A stretch of 24,125 bases of DNA, from positions 1 through 24,125 of the forward strand of contig CATZIC010000030.1 of assembly GCA_958419945.1 (NCBI GenBank), given 5' to 3'. The stretch comes from an uncultured Clostridia bacterium (GTDB lineage Bacteria; Bacillota; Clostridia; Christensenellales; Borkfalkiaceae). The notes beneath the pieces were generated by a model. That model did not search any database and was not told where the DNA came from. It saw nothing but the letters and a program-made list of their open reading frames with translations. Position numbers and translations under genes: made by a program. Positions 13,717-22,616 of the stretch are shown in pieces. Position 1 is the stretch's first letter. Each line of letters starts with the position of its first letter.

Positions 13717-16700
13717 TTGGACGGCGAAGTTAAAATTACCGACAATTTAATCCTTCCCGATGAGAACAAGGAATTAACCCCCGGTGGGGATCAGAATACA
13801 GCCGAGGACGTATTTTCAGGCACCATCACCGATTTGGAAAATCTGGTGAAGAAATTTTCCTATTACCAAAACGTAATGGGCTTTTTCAAAGAGGGTGAAG
13901 GCAAAGTCGAACTAAAAAAACGTTTCATGCTCAAAATGATCGACGAAGAATGGGTAAGAATGATCGAGGACACTATACCTTCCCTCGACGTTATTATCCG
14001 TAACCCCGGCAGACTTTTGCAGGAGGAAGAAGAACTTAGGCCCATCGAACAGACGAGGAAGGTTACTTCACGCTCCATAATTCACCTTTCCCAACATACC
14101 GACCTTATTAACGAAATAAGAAGGGACGGTACGGTTATGCCTGCAAAACTTATGAACGTTTTTCAGGACGAAACGGTTTTGACTTACGAAAACCGCTTTA
14201 TAAACACACTTATTAACCGTTTGTACGCCTTCGTTTGCGTGAGAGTTGACGCTGCGGAAGAGTGCGGCACCGACGAAAAACTTTCCACCCTTTCTTTCGA
14301 TCAGACCTATATCGAAGGAGAAAAACACGGTAAAATTTCATTAAAAATAGAAATTGCGGAAAAGCCGCGTGAACACGAAGTTGTTAAAAACTACATTTAC
14401 ACAAGCGATTTGTGGAAACGTGTTTTAAGATTAAGACGGCTTGTTACCTCATATATGGATTCCGGCTTTGCTCACTCGGTGGGCAAAAACTACGTTCGTC
14501 CGCCCATTATGCGTACCAACGTCCTACTTAAAAACGTTGACTTCCGTCAATGCCTTACTTTGTGGGAATTTTTGGAAAGTTACGAAAACTTGGGTTACGA
14601 AACCCTTATCCAAGAGGACGTCGAGAACGTATCAGACGACCTTTTGAAAGATTTTTACAATTCACTTGCAGAACAATACGTACTTTTCCAAAAGCACGTA
14701 AGAAATTACTTCGACTTTGACAATGCGCTGGATATGCGTGGTCCCGTCGGGCTTTTGCCTGTTGAGATAAAGGACGAACTGGATCCCCTTTCCTTGCGTG
14801 AATACGATTTTACCAATAAAATTCCGGACGGACAGCCGGAGCCTACAGACCTTTCCGAAGAAGCCGAGGAACTCGACTTTGCAGTGCGTGTTGCGCTTGC
14901 CGTCGACGACTTTTTCGTTCAGGAAGAGCAGGACAACGACGAGGAAGCGGAACTCGAGGACGGACAAATTCTTTACCGTTACCGCTATTCTTTCATGTCG
15001 AGGCTTATACTTGCTGGCAATCCTACGCAGGACTTTTATACCGAAGTCAAAAATTATCTGCTATCATTTAAACGCGTTAAATCTCGTGTAAGTTGGAACC
15101 ATGAAACCTTCAATGCGGGAAGGAAAAAGTGTGCACGCCTGAACGTTAAAGGCAAAACGCTTTACCTTTATATCCCCGTTAATATTGAAGAAATGGACAA
15201 AAAATACCACTTGCAGGACGTTTCCGACTCCAAATCCAACAAGGACTACCCTACCCTGCACCGTATCCGCAGCGACCGCGGCGTAAAATGGGCTAAGGAA
15301 CTTATAGATATCGTAATGCAATCGCTCGGTATCGAGAAGCTGGAAAATCCCGAATATATCGATTACCATATGCCTTACGCTACGAGAGAGGAAATGGCGA
15401 CCTGGGATCCGCCGCTGGTTAAAATTATCGGCGCCGACGGTACGGAACTTACCTTCGATAAACCCGAAGACGAAACTAAAGATTCCGAGAAACCCGAAGA
15501 AACTCTTGAAAGCGGCGAAGAAGAAATTGCCGCAGCCGAAGAAGATATCGATTCGGACGACGATAACGACGACTTTGACGATGACGACGAGGACGGTGGC
15601 GGCTTTAACCCTGTCGACCTTTTGACAGACCAAATTGTTACCTATCGTTACCGCTATTCCTTTACCGCCCGTCTTATTCAGGCGGACAAAAAACTTCAGT
15701 CCTTCTACGGTGAAGTTAAAAACTACGTTTTATCGTACAATAAAGTACGTTCAAGTATCGCCTGGGGACACGAAAGTTTCCGTTTCGGGCGTAATACTCT
15801 GATTAAATTCAAAATGCGCGGAAAATCCCTTGCGGTTTTCTTTGCGCTTAATCCCGGCGATTACGTTGACACCAAATACAACCTTAAAGACCTTACCACC
15901 GAAGAAAAGACTCCGCCGTTGCCGCTTGTTTTGAAAGTGCGCTCCTTGCGTGGCGTTAAGTGGGCTAAGGAACTTATAGACGACGTTATGAAGGCTTTCG
16001 GCGCCGTTCAGGGCGATATCCCCGAAGTTGACTACACAAGGGATTATATGACTACCGAACAGCTTATGAATCTACAAAAACCGCTGGTTAAAGCGGCTTC
16101 CGTCGTAAACGGCAAGGTGGTCAAAGGTCTTGTAGACGGACCTATAGCCGCTAAACCTGCGGAAAGACATTATTTCCAAGCAAAAGAGGTTACCCCTGCT
16201 TCGAAAAAGGTTGTAGACGGTATTTTTGCGGAAGTTTTCGGACTAAACAAAATTGAAACTGCGAAAACGGCTGAAGAAACCGTTGAAACCATACCCGAAA
16301 CCAAAGAGGTTGCCGTAACGGTAAGCGAAACGCCCGAAACCGAAGAGGCTTTGGCTACGGCTACAGTTGAAACTACCGAAACCATGACGGAAGAAGCCGT
16401 GGAAGCAAAAGAAATTGCGGAAACCATTGATACCGCCGCCGAAACAGCTGAAGAAACCGTGGAAAGCACCCACGAAGAAGCACCGGAAGAGACTTCCGTT
16501 GAAACCGAAGAACTTACCGAAGCGGCTGCGCAGAACGAGGAAACCGAAGCCATAACCGAAGTTGAACCTACAGAAACTGCGGAAGAAGTTGCCGACGTAG
16601 AAACTTCAGCAGCAGAACCTTGGAAAGCCACCGAAGCGGAATTCCCTACCGAAGCGGTTGAAGAGGTTGACACTTCAGACGAAGTTACCGAAGAGGCTTT

Positions 16701-16845
16701 CGACGGAACTATCGATGCCGAAACGGCCGACGACGGTCAAGAGGACGAGACCCTTGACACGGACGAGGAGGAAAAGAGTTCACCTACGGCAGCAAGGCAC
16801 AAATTACGACTTAAAAAGAAGCCGAGAAATAAATTTAATAGGTAA
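13717..16845 (+). CDS. DUF2357-like partner protein with duplicated domain and Glu/Thr-rich tail
   Basis: A 1042-residue protein without signal peptide or membrane segment. The first 370 residues resemble DUF2357-type proteins encoded beside McrB-like ATPases (for example VLTYENRFINTLINRLYAF near 157). No PD-(D/E)XK nuclease core is seen. Two copies of a roughly 130-residue domain follow, at about 415-545 and 637-765, each starting YRYRYSF and sharing FYxEVKNYxLS, the GR and GK-S/T-L blocks and RGVKWAKELID. The copies are separated by a very acidic linker. The tail (about 845-1020) is Glu/Thr/Ala-rich and of low complexity, and ends in a basic stretch. The start is TTG, with AAGGAGG 7 bases upstream. 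The neighbouring McrB-like ATPase is its likely partner. The function is unknown. Confidence 0.65.
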   Translation: MDGEVKITDNLILPDENKELTPGGDQNTAEDVFSGTITDLENLVKKFSYYQNVMGFFKEGEGKVELKKRFMLKMIDEEWVRMIEDTIPSLDVIIRNPGRLLQEEEELRPIEQTRKVTSRSIIHLSQHTDLINEIRRDGTVMPAKLMNVFQDETVLTYENRFINTLINRLYAFVCVRVDAAEECGTDEKLSTLSFDQTYIEGEKHGKISLKIEIAEKPREHEVVKNYIYTSDLWKRVLRLRRLVTSYMDSGFAHSVGKNYVRPPIMRTNVLLKNVDFRQCLTLWEFLESYENLGYETLIQEDVENVSDDLLKDFYNSLAEQYVLFQKHVRNYFDFDNALDMRGPVGLLPVEIKDELDPLSLREYDFTNKIPDGQPEPTDLSEEAEELDFAVRVALAVDDFFVQEEQDNDEEAELEDGQILYRYRYSFMSRLILAGNPTQDFYTEVKNYLLSFKRVKSRVSWNHETFNAGRKKCARLNVKGKTLYLYIPVNIEEMDKKYHLQDVSDSKSNKDYPTLHRIRSDRGVKWAKELIDIVMQSLGIEKLENPEYIDYHMPYATREEMATWDPPLVKIIGADGTELTFDKPEDETKDSEKPEETLESGEEEIAAAEEDIDSDDDNDDFDDDDEDGGGFNPVDLLTDQIVTYRYRYSFTARLIQADKKLQSFYGEVKNYVLSYNKVRSSIAWGHESFRFGRNTLIKFKMRGKSLAVFFALNPGDYVDTKYNLKDLTTEEKTPPLPLVLKVRSLRGVKWAKELIDDVMKAFGAVQGDIPEVDYTRDYMTTEQLMNLQKPLVKAASVVNGKVVKGLVDGPIAAKPAERHYFQAKEVTPASKKVVDGIFAEVFGLNKIETAKTAEETVETIPETKEVAVTVSETPETEEALATATVETTETMTEEAVEAKEIAETIDTAAETAEETVESTHEEAPEETSVETEELTEAAAQNEETEAITEVEPTETAEEVADVETSAAEPWKATEAEFPTEAVEEVDTSDEVTEEAFDGTIDAETADDGQEDETLDTDEEEKSSPTAARHKLRLKKKPRNKFNR

Positions 16846-16848
16846 ACT

Positions 16849-17547
16849 ATGAAAAAAAGCACGGTTAAAACTGTTTTTAACGTTATTCTTACGGTTTTTA
16901 TAGTAATAGTGGGCCTGTTTATAGCCATTATGGCATTCCAAAAAATCACGGGGAAAAAGGTTATACCGTATAGCGTATTGTGGGTACTTACCCCGAGCAT
17001 GCAAGACACTATTCCCCAAAAAAGTTATATTTTAGTCAAACAGACGGACCCAAAGGATATAAAAGTTGGCGACGTTATAACCTTCCGCTCTCGTGATAGT
17101 GCGATAAGCGGAAACCTTAACACCCACCGCGTAATTGAAATTATCGGCGATAACGAGGAATTCGTTACGCAGGGAGACGCCAACCCCGCCCCCGACAAGG
17201 AACACGTTTATCCAAACGAGATAGAGGCAAAGTATATTAAAAATCTTCCCGTATTGTCATTTTTCGGCAGGGTATTTACCACTACTACGGGATTTGTGAT
17301 TTGCATGCTACTTATGTTCGTCGGTACGATTTTTTGGTTTTACATCTATTTTGCTTCCAAGCGTAAAAAGCCGGCTTTGGAGAACGGAGGCGCAGGCAAT
17401 ACCGAACTCGACCGTGCGGAATTCGACAGACTTGTCGAAGAGGAAATTAAAAGGCTGGAAGCCCAAAACACCGGGACTTCCGCCCCAAAAGAAAAGACCG
17501 ATAACGATAAAAACCATACGTCTGATGGCGAGGGTTCGAACGCGTAA
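16849..17547 (+). CDS. SipW-type signal peptidase I (second copy)
   Basis: A 232-residue membrane protease of the same Ser-His type as the first copy: membrane helix (about 9-31), Ser50 in LTPSM, GDVITF, His93 in LNTHRVI, TQGDAN, a second membrane helix (about 145-168) and a charged tail rich in Glu and Lys. It starts 3 bases after the DUF2357-like stop, so both are on one message and probably coupled. The two peptidases differ clearly outside the active-site blocks, so they are paralogues rather than a recent duplication. They may have different substrates. Confidence 0.85.
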   Translation: MKKSTVKTVFNVILTVFIVIVGLFIAIMAFQKITGKKVIPYSVLWVLTPSMQDTIPQKSYILVKQTDPKDIKVGDVITFRSRDSAISGNLNTHRVIEIIGDNEEFVTQGDANPAPDKEHVYPNEIEAKYIKNLPVLSFFGRVFTTTTGFVICMLLMFVGTIFWFYIYFASKRKKPALENGGAGNTELDRAEFDRLVEEEIKRLEAQNTGTSAPKEKTDNDKNHTSDGEGSNA

Positions 17548-17707
17548 GATATTTAAATTTAAATTAGGTGTTTCGGCTGAAAACACTTCAATAAAACTTT
17601 ACGGCATTATAAAAACCCTTACCCTACTACGGTCAAAAGCCAAACTTAACGATTAGTGCCGACCGTAAACTATGTAAACTTTAACTATCAAAAAAGGAGA
17701 GATAGCC

Positions 17708-19990
17708 TTGCGTAAATTTTCAGTTACTAACGGCAAGAAAATATTACTGTTTATAATCGCAATAGTCAGCGTGATACTGCTTGTTACAGCTGTTTCTATG
17801 TTAGTAAGGTATTCCGACGATATTTCCGTAAGGGCGGTTTCCGAAGCCAGCTTAAGAACTGTCAACGCCAAAGAATCCGTGTACGAAAGGATTACCGAAT
17901 GTAACGCAAAAGCGGTAAGTTTATCCTTACTTTTGGCGGATTGCAAAGACACCACTGCCGTTTATGAAACTATACAAAAGACCTCCATTAAAGAGGCCTA
18001 TAGAGACGTAAAAATGTGCCGCTATTTTATCGGCGACACTCTTTATACCGATAACGGAACGGCTTACGAGGGCGTGGACGTTGCAAGGGACTACCGTAAA
18101 AATTCCCCTGACGTTGCGGGCTATATCGGCTCGTTTGACGACGAATCTTCAAGCGACGGTTTAATGACTATGGTCGGGTTTTACGCACCCGTTAAAAATG
18201 GCGACTTTATTGACGCAGTGGTAATTTATTACCCGAGAAACAAACTTTTGGAACTTTTCCCGAAAGAAGGCGCTAACGCCGACGCTGAATTTTCCGTCCT
18301 TACGATAGACAATTCCATAAGCGAAATTTTAGTGGGCGGGGACAACCTTGACAGCGCAAATATAAGAGATACTTTGCGTTTGAAGGTTGGTGAAGCCGCA
18401 CCCGTCGACGAAGTTTTAAAACTTATACACGAAGGTAAAGACGGCGTAATAAAAACCAAAATTACGGGAAGGGATTACGTTGTTTCCGTCGGTGCGGACA
18501 AAACAAAACTTAAAGACCTTGCCGTTGTGGAACTTTACAGTGTAAACGTTTTATGCGCTTCAAACGTGGATTTTGTCGACACCATTATAATGATAATTAT
18601 TCTGTTCGCTATCGTGGCGGTTGCAGTTATAGTTTACTTGATTATTAGGCACATCCACCGCGAACGTGAATACTTCAATATGGAAACCACGGACACCAAA
18701 CTTCAATGTCTTAACAGGCACGGCTTTGAAAAACTTGCCAAAAAGATACTGGAAAGAAACAGCAGCACGCACGCAAAATTCGTTGTGGTTGCCGTTCATT
18801 TAAGGCACTATAAGCACATCGAGGAAACCTTCGGCGAAAGCGAAACTTCAAGCCTTCTTCTTCACATAAGAGTTGCGCTTACCAAGATTATCGGCATAGA
18901 AGAAACTTTCGGACATATCTCGAACGGACAGTTTACGATGCTCATTCACGTTAAGGACAACGAAGATCTTTTGGCCCGTCTTAAAACCCTTACCTACCTT
19001 GCGGCTCAGTACAAAACCACCGAAAAGTTCGACATAAGATTAAGATACGGTATTTACGAAGTGGATTCGCAGGAAAACGTTACGATAACGCAGATGGTAG
19101 ACTTTGCTAACGAAGCAAATTACGCCTTGTCGCACGCAACTGCGGAAAACGCAAACCTGCAGTTCAACTATTACAACAACGAAATTAGAAAGACCCGCCT
19201 TTTAAACGAAGACATGGAACTTAGAATGGAAGGCGCTTTAAAAGACGGTGAGTTCCAACTTTTCTATCAGCCTAAATACAATCTGCGTTTAGGTAAGCAG
19301 GACGGCTGCGAAGCACTCGTCAGGTGGTACGACCCCAAAACACAGAAATTCAATCCCCCTGCGCTTTTCATGCAACTTTTCGAATCAAACGGCTTTATCA
19401 TAAAGCTTGATAAATACGTGTACACAAAGGTTTGCGAATACATAAGTTATTCGATTGCGCACGGCAATACCGTTTACCCCGTTTCAGTCAACGTTTCCCG
19501 TATAACGGCGGTTCAACCGGATTTTGTGGATTACTACTACAAAACCAAGCGTAAATACGGAATTTCGGACGGGCTTATAATGATTGAATTTACCGAAAGT
19601 TTCGCATATGAAGATTACGAAACTTTGCGTGTAATCGTAGACGGACTGCACCAAAAAGGCTTTAAATGCTCGATAGACGACTTCGGAAGCGGCTATTCTT
19701 CATACAGAATTCTTAAGTCACTTCCGATGGACGAAATTAAGCTTGATAAATTCTTCCTTGAAAAGAGCGATTCCGAGGAAAGAGACCTTGCTATATTCAA
19801 GAGCATAATTCAACTTGCCAAGAGCCTTGGCATGAAGGTTACGCAGGAAGGCGTCGAGTATAAAGAAGACCTTGACAGGCTTGTGGAACTCGGTTGCGAC
19901 GTTGTTCAGGGGTACTACTATTCCTATCCTCTGCCGCTATCGGACTACATTATATTTGTTAAAAGTTCTCGTGAACATAACATTACTTAA
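17708..19990 (+). CDS. membrane GGDEF-EAL c-di-GMP phosphodiesterase
   Basis: A 760-residue protein with an N-terminal membrane helix (about 12-34), an extracytoplasmic sensor region of about 255 residues, a second helix (about 293-316), a degenerate GGDEF domain and an EAL domain (about 505-755). GGDEF is replaced by SNGQF, so it should not make c-di-GMP. The EAL domain keeps CEALVRW, the Asn of SVNVSR, IEFTES, IDDFGSGYSS, the Lys of EIKLDKF, QEGVE and VVQGYYYS, the full set for c-di-GMP hydrolysis to pGpG. Start is TTG at 17708 behind AAGGAGAG. As the last gene of the c-di-GMP-activated unit, it would lower c-di-GMP and close a negative feedback loop (inference). Confidence 0.88.
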   Translation: MRKFSVTNGKKILLFIIAIVSVILLVTAVSMLVRYSDDISVRAVSEASLRTVNAKESVYERITECNAKAVSLSLLLADCKDTTAVYETIQKTSIKEAYRDVKMCRYFIGDTLYTDNGTAYEGVDVARDYRKNSPDVAGYIGSFDDESSSDGLMTMVGFYAPVKNGDFIDAVVIYYPRNKLLELFPKEGANADAEFSVLTIDNSISEILVGGDNLDSANIRDTLRLKVGEAAPVDEVLKLIHEGKDGVIKTKITGRDYVVSVGADKTKLKDLAVVELYSVNVLCASNVDFVDTIIMIIILFAIVAVAVIVYLIIRHIHREREYFNMETTDTKLQCLNRHGFEKLAKKILERNSSTHAKFVVVAVHLRHYKHIEETFGESETSSLLLHIRVALTKIIGIEETFGHISNGQFTMLIHVKDNEDLLARLKTLTYLAAQYKTTEKFDIRLRYGIYEVDSQENVTITQMVDFANEANYALSHATAENANLQFNYYNNEIRKTRLLNEDMELRMEGALKDGEFQLFYQPKYNLRLGKQDGCEALVRWYDPKTQKFNPPALFMQLFESNGFIIKLDKYVYTKVCEYISYSIAHGNTVYPVSVNVSRITAVQPDFVDYYYKTKRKYGISDGLIMIEFTESFAYEDYETLRVIVDGLHQKGFKCSIDDFGSGYSSYRILKSLPMDEIKLDKFFLEKSDSEERDLAIFKSIIQLAKSLGMKVTQEGVEYKEDLDRLVELGCDVVQGYYYSYPLPLSDYIIFVKSSREHNIT

Positions 19991-20005
19991 TAGCCGTTTA
20001 GCCTT

Positions 20006-20036
20006 AAAAGTCGACCTATAGGTCGGTTATCGACGG
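20006..20036 (+). repeat. dispersed TATAGG-type repeat (copy 5)
   Basis: CGACCTATAGGTCG (20012-20025) is a perfect palindrome, followed by GTTATCGACGG. It lies just after the GGDEF-EAL stop codon and before the terminator. Confidence 0.5.
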
Positions 20037-20056
20037 TTTTTAAGCTATTTTATAGT

Positions 20057-20097
20057 AAAAGGCGGGTGCGCATATAGAAATGCGTACCCGCCTTTTT
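20057..20097. terminator. strong terminator at the end of riboswitch unit 2
   Basis: AAAAGGCGGGT (20057-20067) and CGCAT pair with ATGCG and ACCCGCCTTTTT (20086-20097), a stem of over 15 bp with one mismatch, with T- and A-runs on both sides. It marks the end of the c-di-GMP unit. Confidence 0.88.
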
Positions 20098-20202
20098 ATG
20101 ATTTTTACTGACATATAAAAATGCCGTGCGGCTTTCTTAGTGTTGGCAAGACCTTTGTCAAATTATAGCCGATAACTATGATGCGATATTCGATATAAGT
20201 AT

Positions 20203-20232
20203 TTGACATGCAACCCGGTTTAACATTATAAT
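20203..20232 (+). promoter_or_regulatory. promoter of the alcohol dehydrogenase unit
   Basis: TTGACA (20203-20208), an 18-base spacer and TATAAT (20227-20232), about 65 bases ahead of the start codon. Confidence 0.75.
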
Positions 20233-20297
20233 ATTTGTGAAGGCAATGAAATAGCGGTATATACTTCGCTGTTTTTGTAAAAAAGGAGGTTAAAATT

Positions 20298-21464
20298 GTG
20301 TTAGGAAACTTCACTTACTGCAATCCCACAAAGCTATATTTCGGAAAGGACGCACTGGACGGCTTAAAAAAAGAACTAAATAAATACGGCAAAAACGTTT
20401 TGCTTTGCTACGGCTGCGGATCGGTAAAGAAATACGGCGTTTACGACAAAGTAGTAAACATATTAAAAGAATGCGGCAAAAATATTTACGAGGACGGCGG
20501 CGTAATGCCAAACCCTACGATAGATAAACTTTACGAGGGCATAGAACGTGCCAAAAACGCCAAAGCCGATTTAATTCTTGCAGTAGGCGGAGGCTCTGTC
20601 TGCGACTATGCAAAAGCGCTGTCGGTAGCAGTAAACTGCAAGGAGGATATCTGGGACAAATACTTTATACGCTTTGAAGAACCGTCTTGCGAAATTATCC
20701 CCGTAGGCTGCGTACTTACCATGGTTGGTACCGGAAGCGAGATGAACGGCGGTTCGGTTATTACAAACCACGAGCAAAAATTGAAGATAGGACACGTTTT
20801 CGGCGAAGAAGTTTACCCGAAGTTTTCAATCCTCAACCCCGAATTTACTTTTACCTTGTCAAAATACCAAATGGTAGCGGGCATTTACGATATTATGTCG
20901 CACATTTTAGAGCAGTATTTTTCCGGCGACGATGACAACACAAGCGATTATATCATGGAAGGGCTTTTGCGTTCCCTTATCCACAGCGCAAACGTAGCGA
21001 TAGATAACCCGACCGATTACGAAGCAAGAAGCAACATTATGTGGACGGCAACCTGGGCTCTTAACACCCTTGTGGAAAAGGGCAAAACAACCGATTGGAT
21101 GGTGCATATGCTCGGGCAAAGCGTAGGCGCTTATACCGACGCAACACACGGCATGACACTTTCCGCCGTTACTATGCCCTACTATAAATTTATCCTTCCG
21201 TACGGCGTTAAAAAGTTTGCACGCTACGCCGTAAACGTTTGGCAGGTATCCCCTGTCGGCAAAACGGATACGGAAATTGCAACCGAAGGGCTTTATGAAA
21301 TGGAAAAATGGATGAAGAAAATGGGGCTTATTATGAACCTTACCGACCTCGGCGCTACACCCGAAATGCTAGACGGCATCGTAAGCGGTACGCTTATTAT
21401 GGACGGCGGATATAAAATTCTTACAAAGGACGAAATCCGTGCCGTTTTGAAAGCAAGTTTTTAA
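20298..21464 (+). CDS. iron-containing alcohol dehydrogenase (butanol dehydrogenase type)
   Basis: A 388-residue cytoplasmic enzyme of the group III iron-dependent alcohol dehydrogenases, close to the YugJ/BdhA type that reduces aldehydes with NAD(P)H. It has the nucleotide-binding GGGS (97-100) and TMVGTGSE, and the metal ligands Asp198 and His202 (GIYDIMSHILEQ), His270 and His284 (TDATHGM). The length is normal for the family. The start is GTG at 20298, 8 bases after AAGGAGG. Its stop codon is 11 bases before the start of a flavodoxin-like gene, so the two form an operon, likely for redox balance or fermentation. Confidence 0.9.
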   Translation: MLGNFTYCNPTKLYFGKDALDGLKKELNKYGKNVLLCYGCGSVKKYGVYDKVVNILKECGKNIYEDGGVMPNPTIDKLYEGIERAKNAKADLILAVGGGSVCDYAKALSVAVNCKEDIWDKYFIRFEEPSCEIIPVGCVLTMVGTGSEMNGGSVITNHEQKLKIGHVFGEEVYPKFSILNPEFTFTLSKYQMVAGIYDIMSHILEQYFSGDDDNTSDYIMEGLLRSLIHSANVAIDNPTDYEARSNIMWTATWALNTLVEKGKTTDWMVHMLGQSVGAYTDATHGMTLSAVTMPYYKFILPYGVKKFARYAVNVWQVSPVGKTDTEIATEGLYEMEKWMKKMGLIMNLTDLGATPEMLDGIVSGTLIMDGGYKILTKDEIRAVLKASF

Positions 21465-21475
21465 TGGAGGCAAAA

Positions 21476-22012
21476 ATGAAAAACATTGTAATAATAAATT
21501 CGAGTTTTCGTAAAGGCGGTAATTCAGAAGCTTTAGCAGTGCAGTTTTTTAAAGGCGCAACGGAAGCCGGAAACAACGTAAAAATCATCAATCTGCGTGA
21601 TATCGAACTGAAATTTTGCATTGGCTGCCTAACATGTCTGAAAACCGGAAAGTGCGTACATAAAGACGGCGTTAACGAACTTTTACCAGTCGTTAAAAAC
21701 GCAGACGTTATTGTGTTTGCTACGCCCGTGTATTATTACTGTTTAAGCGGACAATTAAAAACCTTTTTGGATAGGCTTAATCCCCTATACGGACAGGAAA
21801 ACAAATTTAAAGAAGTTTACCTTTTAACTTCCGCCGCCGACACCGAAAAATCCGCAATGGACGGAGCCATAAAAGGATTACAGGGCTGGATAGATTGCTT
21901 TGAAGGCGTAAAACTTTCCGGCGTGGTATACGGAACGGGAGTGGACGGCAAAGGCGAAATTCAAAAAACCACGGCGTTTACCGAGGCTTACGAAATGGGC
22001 AAAAACGCCTGA
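21476..22012 (+). CDS. flavodoxin-like NAD(P)H-dependent oxidoreductase
   Basis: A 178-residue flavoprotein of the NADPH-dependent FMN reductase / iron-sulfur flavoprotein-like group. It shows IINSSFRKGGNSEAL (FMN phosphate loop), a GCLTCLKTGKC segment with three Cys, VVKNADVIVFATPVYYY and GQLKTFLDRL. An ATG at 21464 overlaps the upstream stop, but GGAGG at 21466-21470 is placed for the ATG at 21476, which also begins the family-like MKNIVIINSS. Members of this family reduce flavins, quinones or similar substrates; the natural substrate here is not known. Confidence 0.85.
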   Translation: MKNIVIINSSFRKGGNSEALAVQFFKGATEAGNNVKIINLRDIELKFCIGCLTCLKTGKCVHKDGVNELLPVVKNADVIVFATPVYYYCLSGQLKTFLDRLNPLYGQENKFKEVYLLTSAADTEKSAMDGAIKGLQGWIDCFEGVKLSGVVYGTGVDGKGEIQKTTAFTEAYEMGKNA

Positions 22013-22030
22013 AGCGGTAAATTAAAGACC

Positions 22031-22059
22031 TTGACACCACGAAAAATTTGCTATATACT
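22031..22059 (+). promoter_or_regulatory. promoter of the lipoprotein gene
   Basis: TTGACA (22031-22036), a 17-base spacer and TATACT (22054-22059), about 35 bases before the ATG at 22094. Confidence 0.8.
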
Positions 22060-22093
22060 TTTTATAAATTGATAGCACTTCAAGGAGAAAATT

Positions 22094-22612
22094 ATGAGAA
22101 AACTTTTATGCGTTTTGGCTGCAATGGTGCTTGTTTTATCCCTTTTTTCAGCTTGCGGTGATCCTACAAGCGGAAGCGGAACACCTAACGGATCCGAGCA
22201 AAAGCCGAATAGCGGCTTGGACGATAACACACCAAAACCCGAGGACAAGGAGGACAGTATGCAAATTTATCTTACAATTAATGGTAGCAGGCTTTCGGTA
22301 ACGCTTGAAGATAACCGCGCTACGGCGGAATTAAAGGAAAAACTGAAAACCTCGCCTATTACCATAAACATGAGCGATTACGGCGGATTCGAAAAGGTCG
22401 GCGGGCTTGGATTTTCCCTTCCGACCGACAACAGGCAAATTACTACAAAGCCCTTGGATATCATGCTTTATCAGGGCAACCAAATGGTAATTTTTTACGA
22501 CAGCAACAGCTGGAGTTACACCCCTATCGGCAAAATTACAGGGGTAACTACGGAAGAGTTAAAAACAATTCTCGGAAGCGGTAACACCACCGTTACGCTA
22601 TCGCTAAAATAA
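22094..22612 (+). CDS. lipoprotein with cyclophilin-like domain
   Basis: A 172-residue exported lipoprotein. The leader MRKLLCVLAAMVLVLSLFSAC ends in a lipobox with Cys21. A Gly/Ser/Pro-rich linker (22-53) leads to a domain of about 115 residues with IYLTINGSRLSVTLEDNRAT, MSDYGGFEKVGGLGFSLP and the late MVIFYDSNSWSYTPIGKI. This arrangement is that of the bacterial cyclophilin-like (Cyclophil_like) fold. The biochemical role of this family is not established. It has its own promoter and an AAGGAGA site before the ATG, and is followed by a terminator shared with the convergent GNAT gene. Confidence 0.8.
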   Translation: MRKLLCVLAAMVLVLSLFSACGDPTSGSGTPNGSEQKPNSGLDDNTPKPEDKEDSMQIYLTINGSRLSVTLEDNRATAELKEKLKTSPITINMSDYGGFEKVGGLGFSLPTDNRQITTKPLDIMLYQGNQMVIFYDSNSWSYTPIGKITGVTTEELKTILGSGNTTVTLSLK

Positions 22613-22616
22613 TCAA

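Noticed and set aside
15064..16673. Long minus-strand open frames inside the DUF2357-like gene
   Set aside because: They are antisense shadows caused by the biased codons of the acidic and Glu/Thr-rich regions.
12007..16845. A plain McrBC restriction system
   Set aside because: The ATPase is membrane-anchored, no nuclease core is visible in the partner, and the genes sit between signal peptidases under c-di-GMP control.
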